A stretch of DNA of 64,000 nt from Flaviaestuariibacter flavus (GCF_004337505.1 NZ_SJZI01000008.1:75914-139913), one strand, 5' to 3'; positions 49,347 to 58,183 are shown, counted from the stretch's first letter. The notes: generated from the sequence alone by a model not told the origin. Translations and numbers: made by a program.

Positions 49347-50258
49347 ATGAACCTGAGATTACTTTTCCTTACAGGCGCACTTGGCGCCGTCGCCCAGGCC
49401 GGGGCGCAGGACGGCCTCGACTCCCTGCTCGCCGCCGGCAAAAAGCCCGAAACGGTTTACACCACCGCCACCTTCAAGGGCACGCGTGTCATTAACCTTC
49501 AGTCGGTTGAAAAGGCAGCGCCCGGAACGCTCCAGTTGCTCATCCAGCACCGCTTCGGGGCTGTTGACGGCGGGGGTTACGAATTCTTCGGCCTCGACCA
49601 GGCCACGATGCGCCTCGGCCTCGAATATGGCGTTCACCGCGCCTTCGTGGTGGGCATCGGCCGCAGCACCCTCGAAAAGAACTGGGACGCCTACACGAAA
49701 GTGACGCTGCTCCGCCAGTCGACCGGCGCAACACGGATGCCCCTGTCGGCTGCTTATTTCGGAAGCGTGGTCTACCGCAGCCAGCATGACATCGACCCGA
49801 CGCAAAAGAACGGGTCGGGCTACCGCTATTCCTACTGCCACCAGCTGCTGCTGGCGCGGAAGTTCAGCGAGCGCTTTTCGCTGGAACTCGCCCCTACCTG
49901 GATTCACAAGAACCAGGTAGACTTTATCTCCGACGCCAACAACATCTTCGCCGTCGGCGCCGGCGCACGCGTCAAGCTGACACGGCGCACCTCCTTCAAC
50001 CTGGAGTACATCGCCCGCATACCGCCCGCCAACACGGCCTCGCCGGCCTGGAAAAACAACTACAACTCGCTGTCGGTCGGCTTCGATATCGAAACCGGCG
50101 GCCACGTGTTCCAGCTGCACCTCACCAACTCGCTGTCGATGGTCGAAAAAGGATTTATAACAGAATCTTCTGAATCCTGGGGCAACGGCGGGATACATTT
50201 GGGCTTCAATATCTCGAGAGACTTTGTCCTCAAAGGCAAAAAGAAAAAATCATGGTAA
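49347..50258 (+). CDS. DUF5777 beta-barrel protein
   Basis: This 303-residue exported protein has a signal peptide (to 'VAQAGAQ', about residue 20). Alternating amphipathic strands follow with aromatic girdles ('GTLQLLIQHRFGAVDGGGYEFFGLDQATMRLGLEYGV', 'LSAAYFGSVVYRS', 'SFNLEYIARIPP', 'HVFQLHLTNSLSMVEKGFI'). This is the DUF5777 outer-membrane-barrel pattern. It probably sits in the outer membrane. It lies between the heme lipoprotein and YceI genes. Function unknown. Confidence 0.82.
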   Translation: MNLRLLFLTGALGAVAQAGAQDGLDSLLAAGKKPETVYTTATFKGTRVINLQSVEKAAPGTLQLLIQHRFGAVDGGGYEFFGLDQATMRLGLEYGVHRAFVVGIGRSTLEKNWDAYTKVTLLRQSTGATRMPLSAAYFGSVVYRSQHDIDPTQKNGSGYRYSYCHQLLLARKFSERFSLELAPTWIHKNQVDFISDANNIFAVGAGARVKLTRRTSFNLEYIARIPPANTASPAWKNNYNSLSVGFDIETGGHVFQLHLTNSLSMVEKGFITESSESWGNGGIHLGFNISRDFVLKGKKKKSW

Positions 50259-50803
50259 GTAAAATCCTCACCCGCACCCTGCTCGCATCCGTCTTCCTGT
50301 TCGCAGCCGCCAGTGGTCGCGCCCAAAGCGTGGCACGCCTCAGCAACCCGGTGGTTTCCTTCTTCTCCTCGGCGCCCCTTGAAGACATCGAGGCGGTCAA
50401 CAAAAAGGCAAGCGGCGTCGTCGACTGGAGCAAGCGGAGCTTTCTCATTTCGATCCCCATCAAGGGCTTTGAGTTCAGGTCGGGTCTGATGCAATCGCAT
50501 TTCAATGAAAACTACCTCGAGAGCGACAAGTACCCCGACTGCACCTACCGCGGCACGATTTCAGGGCCCGTAGACCTGACGAAGGACGGCGACTACCCGG
50601 TGGTCACCACCGGCGACCTCACGATTCATGGCGTGACACAGCGGCGCTCGATCCCGGCCACCATTTCGGTGCGCAAGGGCATTGCCTCGGTCAGCAGCAA
50701 GTTCAATATCCGCGTGGCCGACCACAAGATCGCGATACCGAAAATGGTGTTCAAGAAGATCGCCGAGGTGGTGGCGGTGACGATAAATTCCAACCTGCAA
50801 TAA
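50252..50803 (+). CDS. YceI-family periplasmic lipid-binding protein
   Basis: This 183-residue protein has a signal peptide (to 'ASGRAQ'). The lipocalin-like YceI fold follows: 'VVSFFSSAPLEDIEAVNKKASGVVDWSKRSFLISIPIKGFEF', 'MQSHFNENYLESDKYPDCTYRG', 'GDLTIHGVTQRRSIPATI'. YceI proteins bind long-chain isoprenoids such as quinone precursors. It overlaps the DUF5777 gene by 7 bp. A good terminator 18 bp after the stop closes the operon. Confidence 0.9.
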   Translation: MVSKILTRTLLASVFLFAAASGRAQSVARLSNPVVSFFSSAPLEDIEAVNKKASGVVDWSKRSFLISIPIKGFEFRSGLMQSHFNENYLESDKYPDCTYRGTISGPVDLTKDGDYPVVTTGDLTIHGVTQRRSIPATISVRKGIASVSSKFNIRVADHKIAIPKMVFKKIAEVVAVTINSNLQ

Positions 50804-50821
50804 GCGGCGAGAGCCGGCAAC

Positions 50822-50853
50822 AAAAAGCCCCGACCATTGCGTCGGGGCTTTTT
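50822..50853. terminator. Bidirectional intrinsic terminator
   Basis: CAAAAAGCCCCGAC pairs with GTCGGGGCTTTTTG. It lies between the YceI gene (plus) and the SRPBCC gene (minus). Confidence 0.88.
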
Positions 50854-50871
50854 GTGTATGGTGGTGCGCGG

Positions 50872-51414
50872 TCATTTTGTTTCGAGACGCTCTTTCAGGT
50901 TGTGGAGGCCGAGACTCAGGTCGTCGCCGATGGCCTTTTCCATACCGAATAAGGGGAGCAGGATGTTGACGGGGTAAGGCATACGGCCATGGAAGCCCCA
51001 GACCACTTCGGATTTGCCGCCTTTCGGATCCACCTGCATCCAGGCATCGCAGCGGGTGTTCATCGGCTTGATGAAGTGCAGGTCGTAGTCGACGCGGCGC
51101 TTGACCTCATCGATGCTCCTGATCGTCTGCTCGCCCTGGCCCACGTCGCTTTGCTGGCTTTCCCAGGCCGAAACAAAGCCGGGTTGTGCGTCGGTGCCAC
51201 GGAACTCCTTCTTCATAGCGGGGTCCATACCGGCCCACTTGCTGTAATCGTTCTGGTTCTTCAGGTACTTGACATAGGTGAAGACGCTGTCGGCCGGGAG
51301 ATTGATGGCGATGCTCCGCTCGACGGTGTATTCTTTCGGAACGAAAAGGGCAGCCACCAGGGCCAGGAGCAGCAGTACGGCGATGGCGATAAAGATTCTT
51401 TTTACGATGCGCAT
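50872..51414 (-). CDS. SRPBCC-family membrane-anchored protein
   Basis: This 180-residue protein has one N-terminal membrane helix ('IFIAIAVLLLLALVAALFV', about 6-24). A polyketide-cyclase/START-like domain follows ('YTVERSIAINLPADSVFTYVKYLKNQNDYSKWAGMDP', 'GWESQQ-type' turn, 'YDLHFIKPMNTRCDAWMQVDP', 'VVWGFHGRMPYPVNIL'). The ligand is unknown. The frame is open for 64 more codons upstream, but those read through a terminator and look non-coding. Confidence 0.85.
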   Translation of the reverse strand: MRIVKRIFIAIAVLLLLALVAALFVPKEYTVERSIAINLPADSVFTYVKYLKNQNDYSKWAGMDPAMKKEFRGTDAQPGFVSAWESQQSDVGQGEQTIRSIDEVKRRVDYDLHFIKPMNTRCDAWMQVDPKGGKSEVVWGFHGRMPYPVNILLPLFGMEKAIGDDLSLGLHNLKERLETK

Positions 51415-51566
51415 ATGCGTGGATTTTGGTTGCGGGCGTAATGATACAAAATCCGGCGCAGGAAGCCAAGCCCGGGCGCCGGTTGTCGACAAACGGCGTC
51501 CTTGGGCTGCCGGGCCGTTCGTTCCATGGGATGAAGGCACCCGGAAGCAAATGGGCCAACAGCACA

Positions 51567-51603
51567 TAAAAAACCGCCGTCCTGTGAGACGGCGGTTTTT
51601 TTT
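51567..51603 (-). terminator. Intrinsic terminator of the small Gly/Leu-anchor gene
   Basis: AAACCGCCGTC pairs with GACGGCGGTTT around a TCACAG loop, flanked by an A/T tract on each side. It lies 13 bp past the stop at 51616. Confidence 0.85.
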
Positions 51604-51615
51604 CATTTATTCCGC

Positions 51616-51870
51616 TTAACGCACATTGGTGTTGGTGGTATGAACGTGATCGCGCGTGTCGCGACGCTTGAGGCCGAGCAAGCCAAGCAGGCCCAGCAGG
51701 CCCGCGAGACCGATCTTGCCGGAGTCGCCATCATCGTCATCGTGGTCGCGATCGGTGGATGCAGTTGTAGTCGTTGTGGTATGATCTGTCGTTTGCGCAG
51801 ATGCCGGGTTGGACACCGCCAGAAATGCCGACACGCCGATTACTGCCAGGATCTTTGATACTTTTTTCAT
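51616..51870 (-). CDS. Small exported protein with a Gly/Leu anchor (WGxxGxxG-like)
   Basis: This 84-residue protein has a signal peptide (MKKVSKILAVIGVSAFLAVSNPASAQ), a Thr-rich then Asp-rich middle ('DHTTTTTTASTDRDHDDDDGDSG') and a C-terminal segment 'KIGLAGLLGLLGLLGLKRRD'. A Gly/Leu membrane anchor followed by basic residues is the pattern of WGxxGxxG small proteins, although the Trp is missing. It may be inserted in the membrane by its C-terminus with an acidic periplasmic part. No partner is evident. Confidence 0.75.
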   Translation of the reverse strand: MKKVSKILAVIGVSAFLAVSNPASAQTTDHTTTTTTASTDRDHDDDDGDSGKIGLAGLLGLLGLLGLKRRDTRDHVHTTNTNVR

Positions 51871-52005
51871 CCGTAGTTGATTTTGTTAAACAATAGCAGG
51901 GAGTGAAACAAGCATCATACCACAGTTGGCCAGCGTTGAGCTGCAACGTCGGCAGTAGAACTACGGGATCAGCTGATAACGCTGCCGGCAGACCGGCTTC
52001 AGACC

Positions 52006-52839
52006 TTACCGGCCCGCCAGGTGCTCCAGAGCTTTCTTCACCGAGCCATGCTGCAGCAGGATATCGCGCGCCTCGCCATAGTCGGCGATGCCGCTGCGTT
52101 CCATCAGCATCTGTACGCCGCGGTCGACGAGCTTTTTATTGGCCAGCTTCATGTTTACCATCTTGTTGTCTTCCACGCGGCCCATGCGGATCATAATGGT
52201 CGTGGAGATCATGTTGAGCACCAGCTTTTGCGCGGTACCGCTTTTCATGCGGGTGCTGCCCGTTACCACTTCCGGGCCGACCACTACCTCCACCGGGAAC
52301 CGGGCAGCGGCGCTGAGCGGGGCGCCCGGGTTGCAGCAAAGCGAGCCGGTGACGATACCGCGTTCGCGGCAGGCTTCCAGGGCGCCGATCACGTAAGGCG
52401 TGGTGCCGCTGGCGGCGATACCGAAAACGACGTCGAGATCGGAAACATGGTGGGCCTCCAGGTCTTTCCAGCCCTGGGCGTTGTCATCCTCGGCCCCTTC
52501 CACCGCATTCTGAATAGCCTGCTCGCCGCCGGCGATAATGCCGACCACGAGGCCGGCGGGCACCCCGTAGGTGGGCGGGCATTCGCTGGCATCCAGGATG
52601 CCCAGGCGGCCACTGGTGCCGGCGCCTATGTAAAAGAGGCGGCCGCCCGCCAGCATTTTTTCAGCGGCGGCTTCCACAAACGCGGTTATCTGCGGTATTG
52701 CTTTCGCTACCGCCGCAGGCACGCCCTGGTCTTCTTCGTTGATGAGGCGCAGCAGCTCGGCTACGGAACGTTGCTCCAGGTGACGATGCGGGGAAGTTGA
52801 TTCGGTGATGCGGAGAAAAGACGTATTGCTTGGTTTCAT
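52006..52839 (-). CDS. murQ: N-acetylmuramic acid 6-phosphate etherase
   Basis: This 277-residue SIS-domain lyase splits MurNAc-6-P into GlcNAc-6-P and D-lactate. It shows 'TESTSPHRHLEQRSVAELLRLINEED', 'AGTSGRLGILDASECPPTYGVP', 'AEDDNAQGWKDLE', 'FGIAASGTTPYVIGAL' and 'GSTRMKSGTAQKLVLNMIST'. It is slightly shorter than E. coli MurQ (298). It probably processes wall-derived MurNAc, which a NamZ-type enzyme (37.6 kb) could supply. A DeoR regulator lies directly upstream on the same strand. Confidence 0.94.
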   Translation of the reverse strand: MKPSNTSFLRITESTSPHRHLEQRSVAELLRLINEEDQGVPAAVAKAIPQITAFVEAAAEKMLAGGRLFYIGAGTSGRLGILDASECPPTYGVPAGLVVGIIAGGEQAIQNAVEGAEDDNAQGWKDLEAHHVSDLDVVFGIAASGTTPYVIGALEACRERGIVTGSLCCNPGAPLSAAARFPVEVVVGPEVVTGSTRMKSGTAQKLVLNMISTTIMIRMGRVEDNKMVNMKLANKKLVDRGVQMLMERSGIADYGEARDILLQHGSVKKALEHLAGR

Positions 52840-52878
52840 TTAGTACAGCTTGGGTACGATTTCAGGTTTATTGAAAGA

Positions 52879-53625
52879 TCACAGCACGTTGCAACCCGCT
52901 TCCCGGAAAAAACGCAACCGGGGATCGGCGGGCGGCAGTTCGGTGATCAGGGTGTTGATCCGTTCCAGGGGACAAACCTGGATGTTTTGCACGGTGCCGA
53001 TCTTTTCGGCGATGCTCAGCGACACCACCCTGGCCGACCGCTCGATCATGGCCCGCTTCACCTGAGCCACCTCGAGGTCATTGTCGGTAAGCCCGTGGTG
53101 CAGGTCGAGCGCGTTGGTGCCGAGGATGCAAAGGTCTGCGTTGAAACTGCGGATGCGGTTCAGCGCATCGCCGCCAACCGCCATCTGTGCCGTGCGCGAT
53201 ATGCGGTCGCCGATAAAGATCACCTCGATGCCCGGGTGGCGAAGGTACTCAAAAGCCACGGGCAGCGAAGCGGTAATGAAGGTAGCACGCAGTCCTTCAG
53301 GCAGGCTGCGCGCCAGCTCGACCACGGTGCTTCCGCCACCGGAAAAAACAAACATACCATCGCGCAGCAGGCGCACGGCTTTCTGGGCGATCACTTGTTT
53401 TTTCTCAAGGGAATAGATGTCGTGCGATTGCAGCACCGGCCGGAAAGATGGCGCCAGCGCGCCGCCATGCACCTTGATGATCTTGCCCATGTCGGCAAGC
53501 TCCTGCAGGTCGCGCCGGATTGTATCTTCCGATACGCTCATTTTCTGGCTCAGGTCGGCCGACAGCACCTTGTTGTGCAGACGTAACTGGTGAATGATAA
53601 ATTCCTGTCTTTCGCGTTTCAGCAT
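52879..53625 (-). CDS. DeoR/GlpR-family transcriptional regulator
   Basis: This 248-residue repressor-type protein has a DeoR winged helix ('RERQEFIIHQLRLHNKVLSADLSQKMSVSEDTIRRDLQELADMGKIIKVHGGA', 3-54) and a sugar-phosphate-sensing ISOCOT domain ('VFSGGGSTVVELARSLPEGLRATFITASLPVAFE', 'LCILGTNALDLHHGLTDNDLEVAQVKRAMI'). It lies 39 bp upstream of murQ on the same strand, so it may control amino-sugar use and its own operon. The ligand is not known. Confidence 0.9.
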   Translation of the reverse strand: MLKRERQEFIIHQLRLHNKVLSADLSQKMSVSEDTIRRDLQELADMGKIIKVHGGALAPSFRPVLQSHDIYSLEKKQVIAQKAVRLLRDGMFVFSGGGSTVVELARSLPEGLRATFITASLPVAFEYLRHPGIEVIFIGDRISRTAQMAVGGDALNRIRSFNADLCILGTNALDLHHGLTDNDLEVAQVKRAMIERSARVVSLSIAEKIGTVQNIQVCPLERINTLITELPPADPRLRFFREAGCNVL

Positions 53626-53786
53626 CGGCGGGAAGCAGTCTTCATTTGCGGGCAAAATAAGCGTGAAACCGCTTATTAACGGAGCAGTGACAGTTGGTTT
53701 CCGCAAAATCCCGCATTGAGTTGCGGAAAGTTTGCAATAGCCTGCATTCGTTTGCAGGTTTGAGTTTGTCTAGGTATGTGAAATGC

Positions 53787-54188
53787 TCAGTGAGCGCGAC
53801 GTAACTGGAGGATCTCCCGCACGACGTCTTTTACGCGCGGAAAGGTCCAGGGCTTGGTGAACATCATCACATGAAACTTGCTGCAGTACATCAGGTCGAT
53901 GGAACTGTTGGAGGTGGTGAATACGGCAACCGGTATCTCCCGGAGCCGTTCATCCCTCTTGATTTCTGCAAGCACTTCACGTCCGCTAACCAGCGGCATG
54001 TTCATGTCCATAATGATCATGGAAGGAAGATCATCCTGCGCAACCGCATCCCGGAGAAAGTCCAAAAGTTCGCGCCCGTTATTAACGGTAATGATCTCCA
54101 GCTCGTTGTTGATTTCGTCGGCGGCTTCATTGAAAATACGGAGGTCGTCTGCATCATCATCCGCCCATAATACGCTGTCCTTATTCAT
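53787..54188 (-). CDS. Stand-alone response regulator (CheY-like)
   Basis: This 133-residue receiver domain has no output domain. The acidic pocket is D10-D12, the phospho-acceptor is D61 ('MIIMDMNMP'), the switch Thr is T91/T92 ('VFTTSNS') and the conserved Lys is K112 ('FTKPW'). Such single receivers in Bacteroidota often serve phosphorelays or bacteriophytochrome-type kinases. No kinase gene is nearby. Confidence 0.9.
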   Translation of the reverse strand: MNKDSVLWADDDADDLRIFNEAADEINNELEIITVNNGRELLDFLRDAVAQDDLPSMIIMDMNMPLVSGREVLAEIKRDERLREIPVAVFTTSNSSIDLMYCSKFHVMMFTKPWTFPRVKDVVREILQLRRAH

Positions 54189-54946
54189 ACGGAGTCAGTT
54201 TTTAGTTCGTTAGCATTCCATAGCTCCGCTACGTCACCTGAAACTCTGAAAGCCGCTGTGGGCCTGAGTATACGGGCGCAAGACCTCTTTTCAACTTCTG
54301 CAAATAAGGATTATTGCAAAAGAAAAAAGGCGCAGGGAACGTAGGAAAGGGATAAGAAAAGTTTGGGGAGATGAGAGTGTTATAAAGATATTATAATTCT
54401 ATCGTTACAACGAAATTTTTTTCCGGTTTTTTTTATGCTTCCGGCACTTTTTTTTCCGGAGGAGCCCCCGGGATAAGCGGCCCCGTACCGACTCTACGCA
54501 TGAACCCTTCTATAATTCAATCGATTGTAGAATTACGGGCCGGGAACAAACCGAAAAACAGAGCGCGAAAAAAATCCCACAAAAAATTTTGATGCCGTGC
54601 AGCTTACCGGTAGCGGGTCATTTTGGAAAATACGGTCGCCAAAAATATTATTCCGCGACAACTATTTCAATTACATGCTCCTATGGATATTCCGGCATCG
54701 ATGAGCAGGGGTTTTCTCTGAAAAGCGACGATTGTGGTACATGAATTGGTGCTTTAAATCTGAAACCGATTGCTATTCCATCCTGGATTCAATCGCTCCT
54801 CCCCCTCCTCCCGCAACTCTCCCCTACCCGCTAAATCGCCGAATGAAACGGATGGCCCCCTTGGCCTGAAGCGTTGGAGAAACACACCAGTTGCCCGGCT
54901 AACCACCGGTAGAACATAGACTCGTTGCTAACCTAAAAAAAACCAC
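54189..54946. other. 758-bp AT-rich gap without a gene
   Basis: It contains runs such as TTATAAAGATATTATAATTC and long T tracts (54410-54455), and an imperfect palindrome around ATCGAT (about 54512-54536, TATAATTCAATCGATTGTAG). No frame looks like a protein and no clear -7 element stands out. It may hold the control region of the T9SS protein gene that follows. Confidence 0.55.
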
Positions 54947-56518
54947 ATGCCTAAACTTTTACGAATTGCAGGAATTGCCGTAGCTTGTCTATATATTTCG
55001 TACCCCGGCTTCGCTCAGACATTTGCGCCAACTGCATCCGCTCTCAACTTTAACACGTTTATGAGAACAACTCTAACAGCAGTATCCGGAAGCATCCAGG
55101 GTCCGTCGGCCACCGGAACCGATCTTTTGCTGAACGGCACATTCGCCGTCAGCACTTCGAGCACTGGAAAATACCCGACCAATACTAATAATTCCAATTC
55201 CAATTATAGTCTCGCAATCGGCGGCCGGATATTTTACAATTCCGGCGGGCTGAGCACTCTGGGGGGTGGCAACTTCCGCATAACAAACGGAACCGGCACC
55301 CGGGTCTGGTACACCAACACGTCGGGCAACCCAACCAATACCAAACTTACAACGGCTGCAGGAACGTTCGGATCGACTCCCGCAATTCAGGCGGGGCAAC
55401 AGCAAACAGCAGGAACGGTGCTCGGCTCCACGGGCATTGATTTCAACAGTGCCTTCGACAATTTTATCGACTACAATTCCCGCATCAGCTCCTGGAAGAA
55501 CAGTACCGACTCTCGGTTGAATAAAATCACCCTTGCCGCCGGCAACAATCCTCATATCACCCTGGTTTCTAACAAAATCAATTATTTAAACCTTTCCAGT
55601 GCCCGGCTTACCAGCCTGGCCAGCACCAACCTCCACCTGGACAACCGGCCAGCCGCCAACCGTATTCTTGTGATCAACGTTGATGTCGCCGGCTCCTACA
55701 CCTGGACCCCCACTCAGATTCCGTCATTTTCCAGCAGCGACGGTGCCTATGTGATTTGGAATTTTTACACCACTTCGTCGCTCGCAATAAATGGCACCCG
55801 CGTCGTAGCCGGCACCGTATTTGCCCCCACTGCTGCTATCAACCTCACCAATACCGATGGCGTGCTCGGCCAGGTGATCGGACAGAGCCTGTCGCTCACC
55901 AGCTCCGTCATCCGGTACCTCCCATTCACCTCAACGTTATCCGATGTGCCCGAGGCCATCATCCTGCCTTTACGTAGCATTCAGCTCCGGGGAATGCGCA
56001 ATGGCAACACGGTAGAACTGTTGTGGGACGTCATCGATGAAGTGGACATAGCCAGTTATACCGTGGAGCGGAGCAGCAACGGCACCGATTTCTCACGGAT
56101 CGGCGAAGTACGGAGCAGTGGCGATCACGCCCGGTACACCTACCAATTCCAAGACCTGCAACCCGAGCTGGCTAGTCCCACCATATTTTACCGCATCCAG
56201 GTTCTCGAAAACAACGGTACGCGGTACTATTCGAAAGTAAAGAGCCTGCAGACGGCCCTGCGCCCCCGCTGGGAAGGCTGGCCCAACCCGGTGCAGAGCG
56301 AGCTCAACCTCTCCTTCGACGCGGTAACAGCCGGCCACGCCCAGCTCCGCCTCGTCAACATGGCCGGCCAGGTGCTGCTGAAACAGGATTTGACCACTCG
56401 TACCGGTTTCAACCTGGTTACCCTGCGAAACCTTGGTGGACTGCTCCCAGGTTCCTATTTTGTAGAAATCCGCAACGAAAAGAACGAACGCCTCGGCTCG
56501 TCCATGGTCATAAAATAA
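54947..56518 (+). CDS. Choice-of-anchor A protein with T9SS sorting domain
   Basis: This 523-residue cell-surface protein has a signal peptide (to 'YPGFAQ', about 24). A 'choice-of-anchor A' domain spans ~30-330, Ser/Thr/Asn-rich with 'LAIGGRIFYNSGG' and 'VAGTVFAPTAAINLTNTDGVLGQVIGQSL'. An FN3-like strand block follows (350-430, 'LLWDVIDEVDIASYTVERSSNGTDFSRIGEV'). It ends with a type A T9SS C-terminal domain ('WPNPVQSELNLSF', 'LRLVNMAGQVLLKQDL', 'LPGSYFVEIRNEKNERLGSSMVIK'). It is secreted by the type IX system and attached to the outside, probably as an adhesive matrix protein. Confidence 0.88.
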   Translation: MPKLLRIAGIAVACLYISYPGFAQTFAPTASALNFNTFMRTTLTAVSGSIQGPSATGTDLLLNGTFAVSTSSTGKYPTNTNNSNSNYSLAIGGRIFYNSGGLSTLGGGNFRITNGTGTRVWYTNTSGNPTNTKLTTAAGTFGSTPAIQAGQQQTAGTVLGSTGIDFNSAFDNFIDYNSRISSWKNSTDSRLNKITLAAGNNPHITLVSNKINYLNLSSARLTSLASTNLHLDNRPAANRILVINVDVAGSYTWTPTQIPSFSSSDGAYVIWNFYTTSSLAINGTRVVAGTVFAPTAAINLTNTDGVLGQVIGQSLSLTSSVIRYLPFTSTLSDVPEAIILPLRSIQLRGMRNGNTVELLWDVIDEVDIASYTVERSSNGTDFSRIGEVRSSGDHARYTYQFQDLQPELASPTIFYRIQVLENNGTRYYSKVKSLQTALRPRWEGWPNPVQSELNLSFDAVTAGHAQLRLVNMAGQVLLKQDLTTRTGFNLVTLRNLGGLLPGSYFVEIRNEKNERLGSSMVIK

Positions 56519-56730
56519 TTACTCGGTTCCACACCGACACGTTGTTTCATTTAGCGATTGTCCGATGAGAGTCTAACCTTGAACAACACCAAACGAGAGC
56601 CCTATTCCTAGGGCTCTCTCTGTTTTAATACGTGTCGTGGGAGGCTTTGGTTTGCTGACTATACAACAAATGATGCCACGCGAAAGATTACGGGTATGGC
56701 ACGGAACGGGATACCGGGCGTTCCCGGAAT

Positions 56731-56757
56731 AAAAAAAGCCTTGTCAAACAAGGCTTT
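56731..56757 (-). terminator. Terminator of tRNA-Val
   Basis: On the minus strand, AAAGCCTTG pairs with CAAGGCTTT around TTTGA and is followed by a T run. It lies directly after the CCA end of the tRNA. Confidence 0.85.
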
Positions 56758-56834
56758 TGGTGGGACGTGGCGAACTCGAATCGCCGACCCCTTCCATGTC
56801 AAGGAAGTACTCTAACCAACTGAGCTAACGTCCC
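56758..56834 (-). tRNA. tRNA-Val (GAC)
   Basis: This 77-nt gene has the CCA encoded. The 7-bp acceptor GGGACGT/ACGTCCC, a D-arm (GCTC...GAGT), the anticodon stem CTTCC/GGAAG with loop TTGACAT (anticodon GAC), and the T-arm GGCGA-TTCGAGT-TCGCC are all present. It is transcribed away from the T9SS gene and ends in its own terminator. Confidence 0.95.
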
Positions 56835-56860
56835 GGGGGGTGTAAAGATAAGTGTTCAAA

Positions 56861-56943
56861 TCATTTTTGATTTGGGATTTCAGATTTTTGATTTCGTTCA
56901 AGGCCCGGCGGTAAATCCAAAATCAAAAATCTAACATCCGGAA
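56861..56943. repeat. GATTTTTGATTT inverted words after proline dehydrogenase
   Basis: After the proline dehydrogenase stop come TTAGATTTTTGATTTTGGAT (minus strand), a CCGCCGGGCCTTG spacer, and mirrored AAATCAAAAATCTGAAATCC words. The layout matches the ends of several other genes in the window. Confidence 0.7.
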
Positions 56944-58167
56944 TCACAAACCGCGTCGCTGCATTTCCTTTTTCAGCAGCATCAGCTCGCGGCCCGTTTG
57001 CCCGCCCACCGACGTGTTCTCCTGCGCACGGCGCATCAGGTAAGGCACTACGTCGCCAATGGGCCCGAAGGGCAGATATTTGCTGACGCTGCAGCCGGCG
57101 GCGGCCAGGTTATAGGTGATGTTATCGCTCATGCCGTACAGCTGGCTGAAATGCACGTGCGGATGGTTGTGCGGCAGCCCCCGCTTTTCCAGCAACTCCA
57201 CGCCCAGCAGGTTACTGCGCTCATTGTGCGAGGCGATGATAACCGATATATTGTCGAGATGCTCGATGCAGAAATAAACGGCGTCGTTGTAGTCGCGGTC
57301 GGTAGCCTCCTTGGAAGGCTGTATCGGCGAGGCATAGCCTTTCTCGGCAGCACGGCGGCGCTCCTTTTCCATATAGGCGCCGCGAACGAGCTTGGCGCCG
57401 AGGGTAAAGCCGCGCTCCTGCGCCGCCTTGAAGGAGTCTTTGAGAAACGCGAGGCGGTCATGGCGATACAACTGTATCGTGTTGAACAGCACTACGGTGC
57501 CACGGTTGTAGCGGTCCATCATGATCATGGTGAGCGCATCCACCGGGTCCTGTATCCAGGTTTCCTCGGCATCCACCAGCACACCGATCCTGCCGCGAAC
57601 CGCCGCCTCGCAGATGCGCAGCATGCGCTCGGTTACGCGGCGCCATTCTTCCTGCTCCGACGCGGGGAGCTGCGCCAGGGCAGCCTCGTATTTTTTCACC
57701 AGCGACGGTGCCGGCGTCTTCTCCATCAGGTCGTCGATCTTTTCCAGCAGCGCAAAGCGCGCAAAGCCGGTGACCTTGATGCTCATATAGGGAATATTGG
57801 GCTGCGTAGCCGCATAATCGATCACGCGGATAAACTCCTGGCAGGCGTGCTCGAAGCTCTCTTCGCCCTCCTTGCCTTCCACGCCGTAGTCGAGAATGAC
57901 CTGTACGTTGGCCTCAGCCAGCTTGTTGGCCACACGGGCCGTTTCCTCGAGGGTTTCACCACCAACAAACTGCCGGAAAATGGTGCTGCGGATAATGCCT
58001 TTTACCGGCAGGCCCACCCGGATGCTCCAGGGCGCCAGCCGCGTACCCAGCTGCACCAGCCAGGGCTTGCCCATGATGCCGAAAAGCCAGTGGGCCTGTT
58101 TGAGTTCCTTGTCGGATTTGGAGGCGAATGCAATCGTCGTGTTGTCGAAGGATAAAGGGGAATTCAT
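56944..58167 (-). CDS. Proline dehydrogenase family protein
   Basis: This 407-residue FAD enzyme oxidises proline to pyrroline-5-carboxylate. It has the beta/alpha-barrel pattern 'VQVILDYGVEGKEGEESFEHACQEFIRVI', 'MSIKVTGFAR', 'GVLVDAEETWIQDPVDAL', 'GAKLVRGAYMEKERRRA', 'VIIASHNERSN' and 'FSQLYGMSDNITYNLAA...KYLPFGPIGDVVPYLMRRAQENTS', all typical of PRODH. It is monofunctional, without a P5C dehydrogenase domain. A TATCTTTG element lies 8 nt before the ATG. Confidence 0.93.
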   Translation of the reverse strand: MNSPLSFDNTTIAFASKSDKELKQAHWLFGIMGKPWLVQLGTRLAPWSIRVGLPVKGIIRSTIFRQFVGGETLEETARVANKLAEANVQVILDYGVEGKEGEESFEHACQEFIRVIDYAATQPNIPYMSIKVTGFARFALLEKIDDLMEKTPAPSLVKKYEAALAQLPASEQEEWRRVTERMLRICEAAVRGRIGVLVDAEETWIQDPVDALTMIMMDRYNRGTVVLFNTIQLYRHDRLAFLKDSFKAAQERGFTLGAKLVRGAYMEKERRRAAEKGYASPIQPSKEATDRDYNDAVYFCIEHLDNISVIIASHNERSNLLGVELLEKRGLPHNHPHVHFSQLYGMSDNITYNLAAAGCSVSKYLPFGPIGDVVPYLMRRAQENTSVGGQTGRELMLLKKEMQRRGL

Positions 58168-58175
58168 ATGCTTCG

Positions 58176-58183
58176 CAAAGATA
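58176..58183 (-). promoter_or_regulatory. -7 element of the proline dehydrogenase gene
   Basis: TATCTTTG on the minus strand, 8 nt before the start codon. Confidence 0.55.

Noticed and set aside
50872-51606. SRPBCC protein starting at 51606
   Set aside because: The extra 64 codons read through a strong terminator and lack protein character; the membrane helix starts at 51414.
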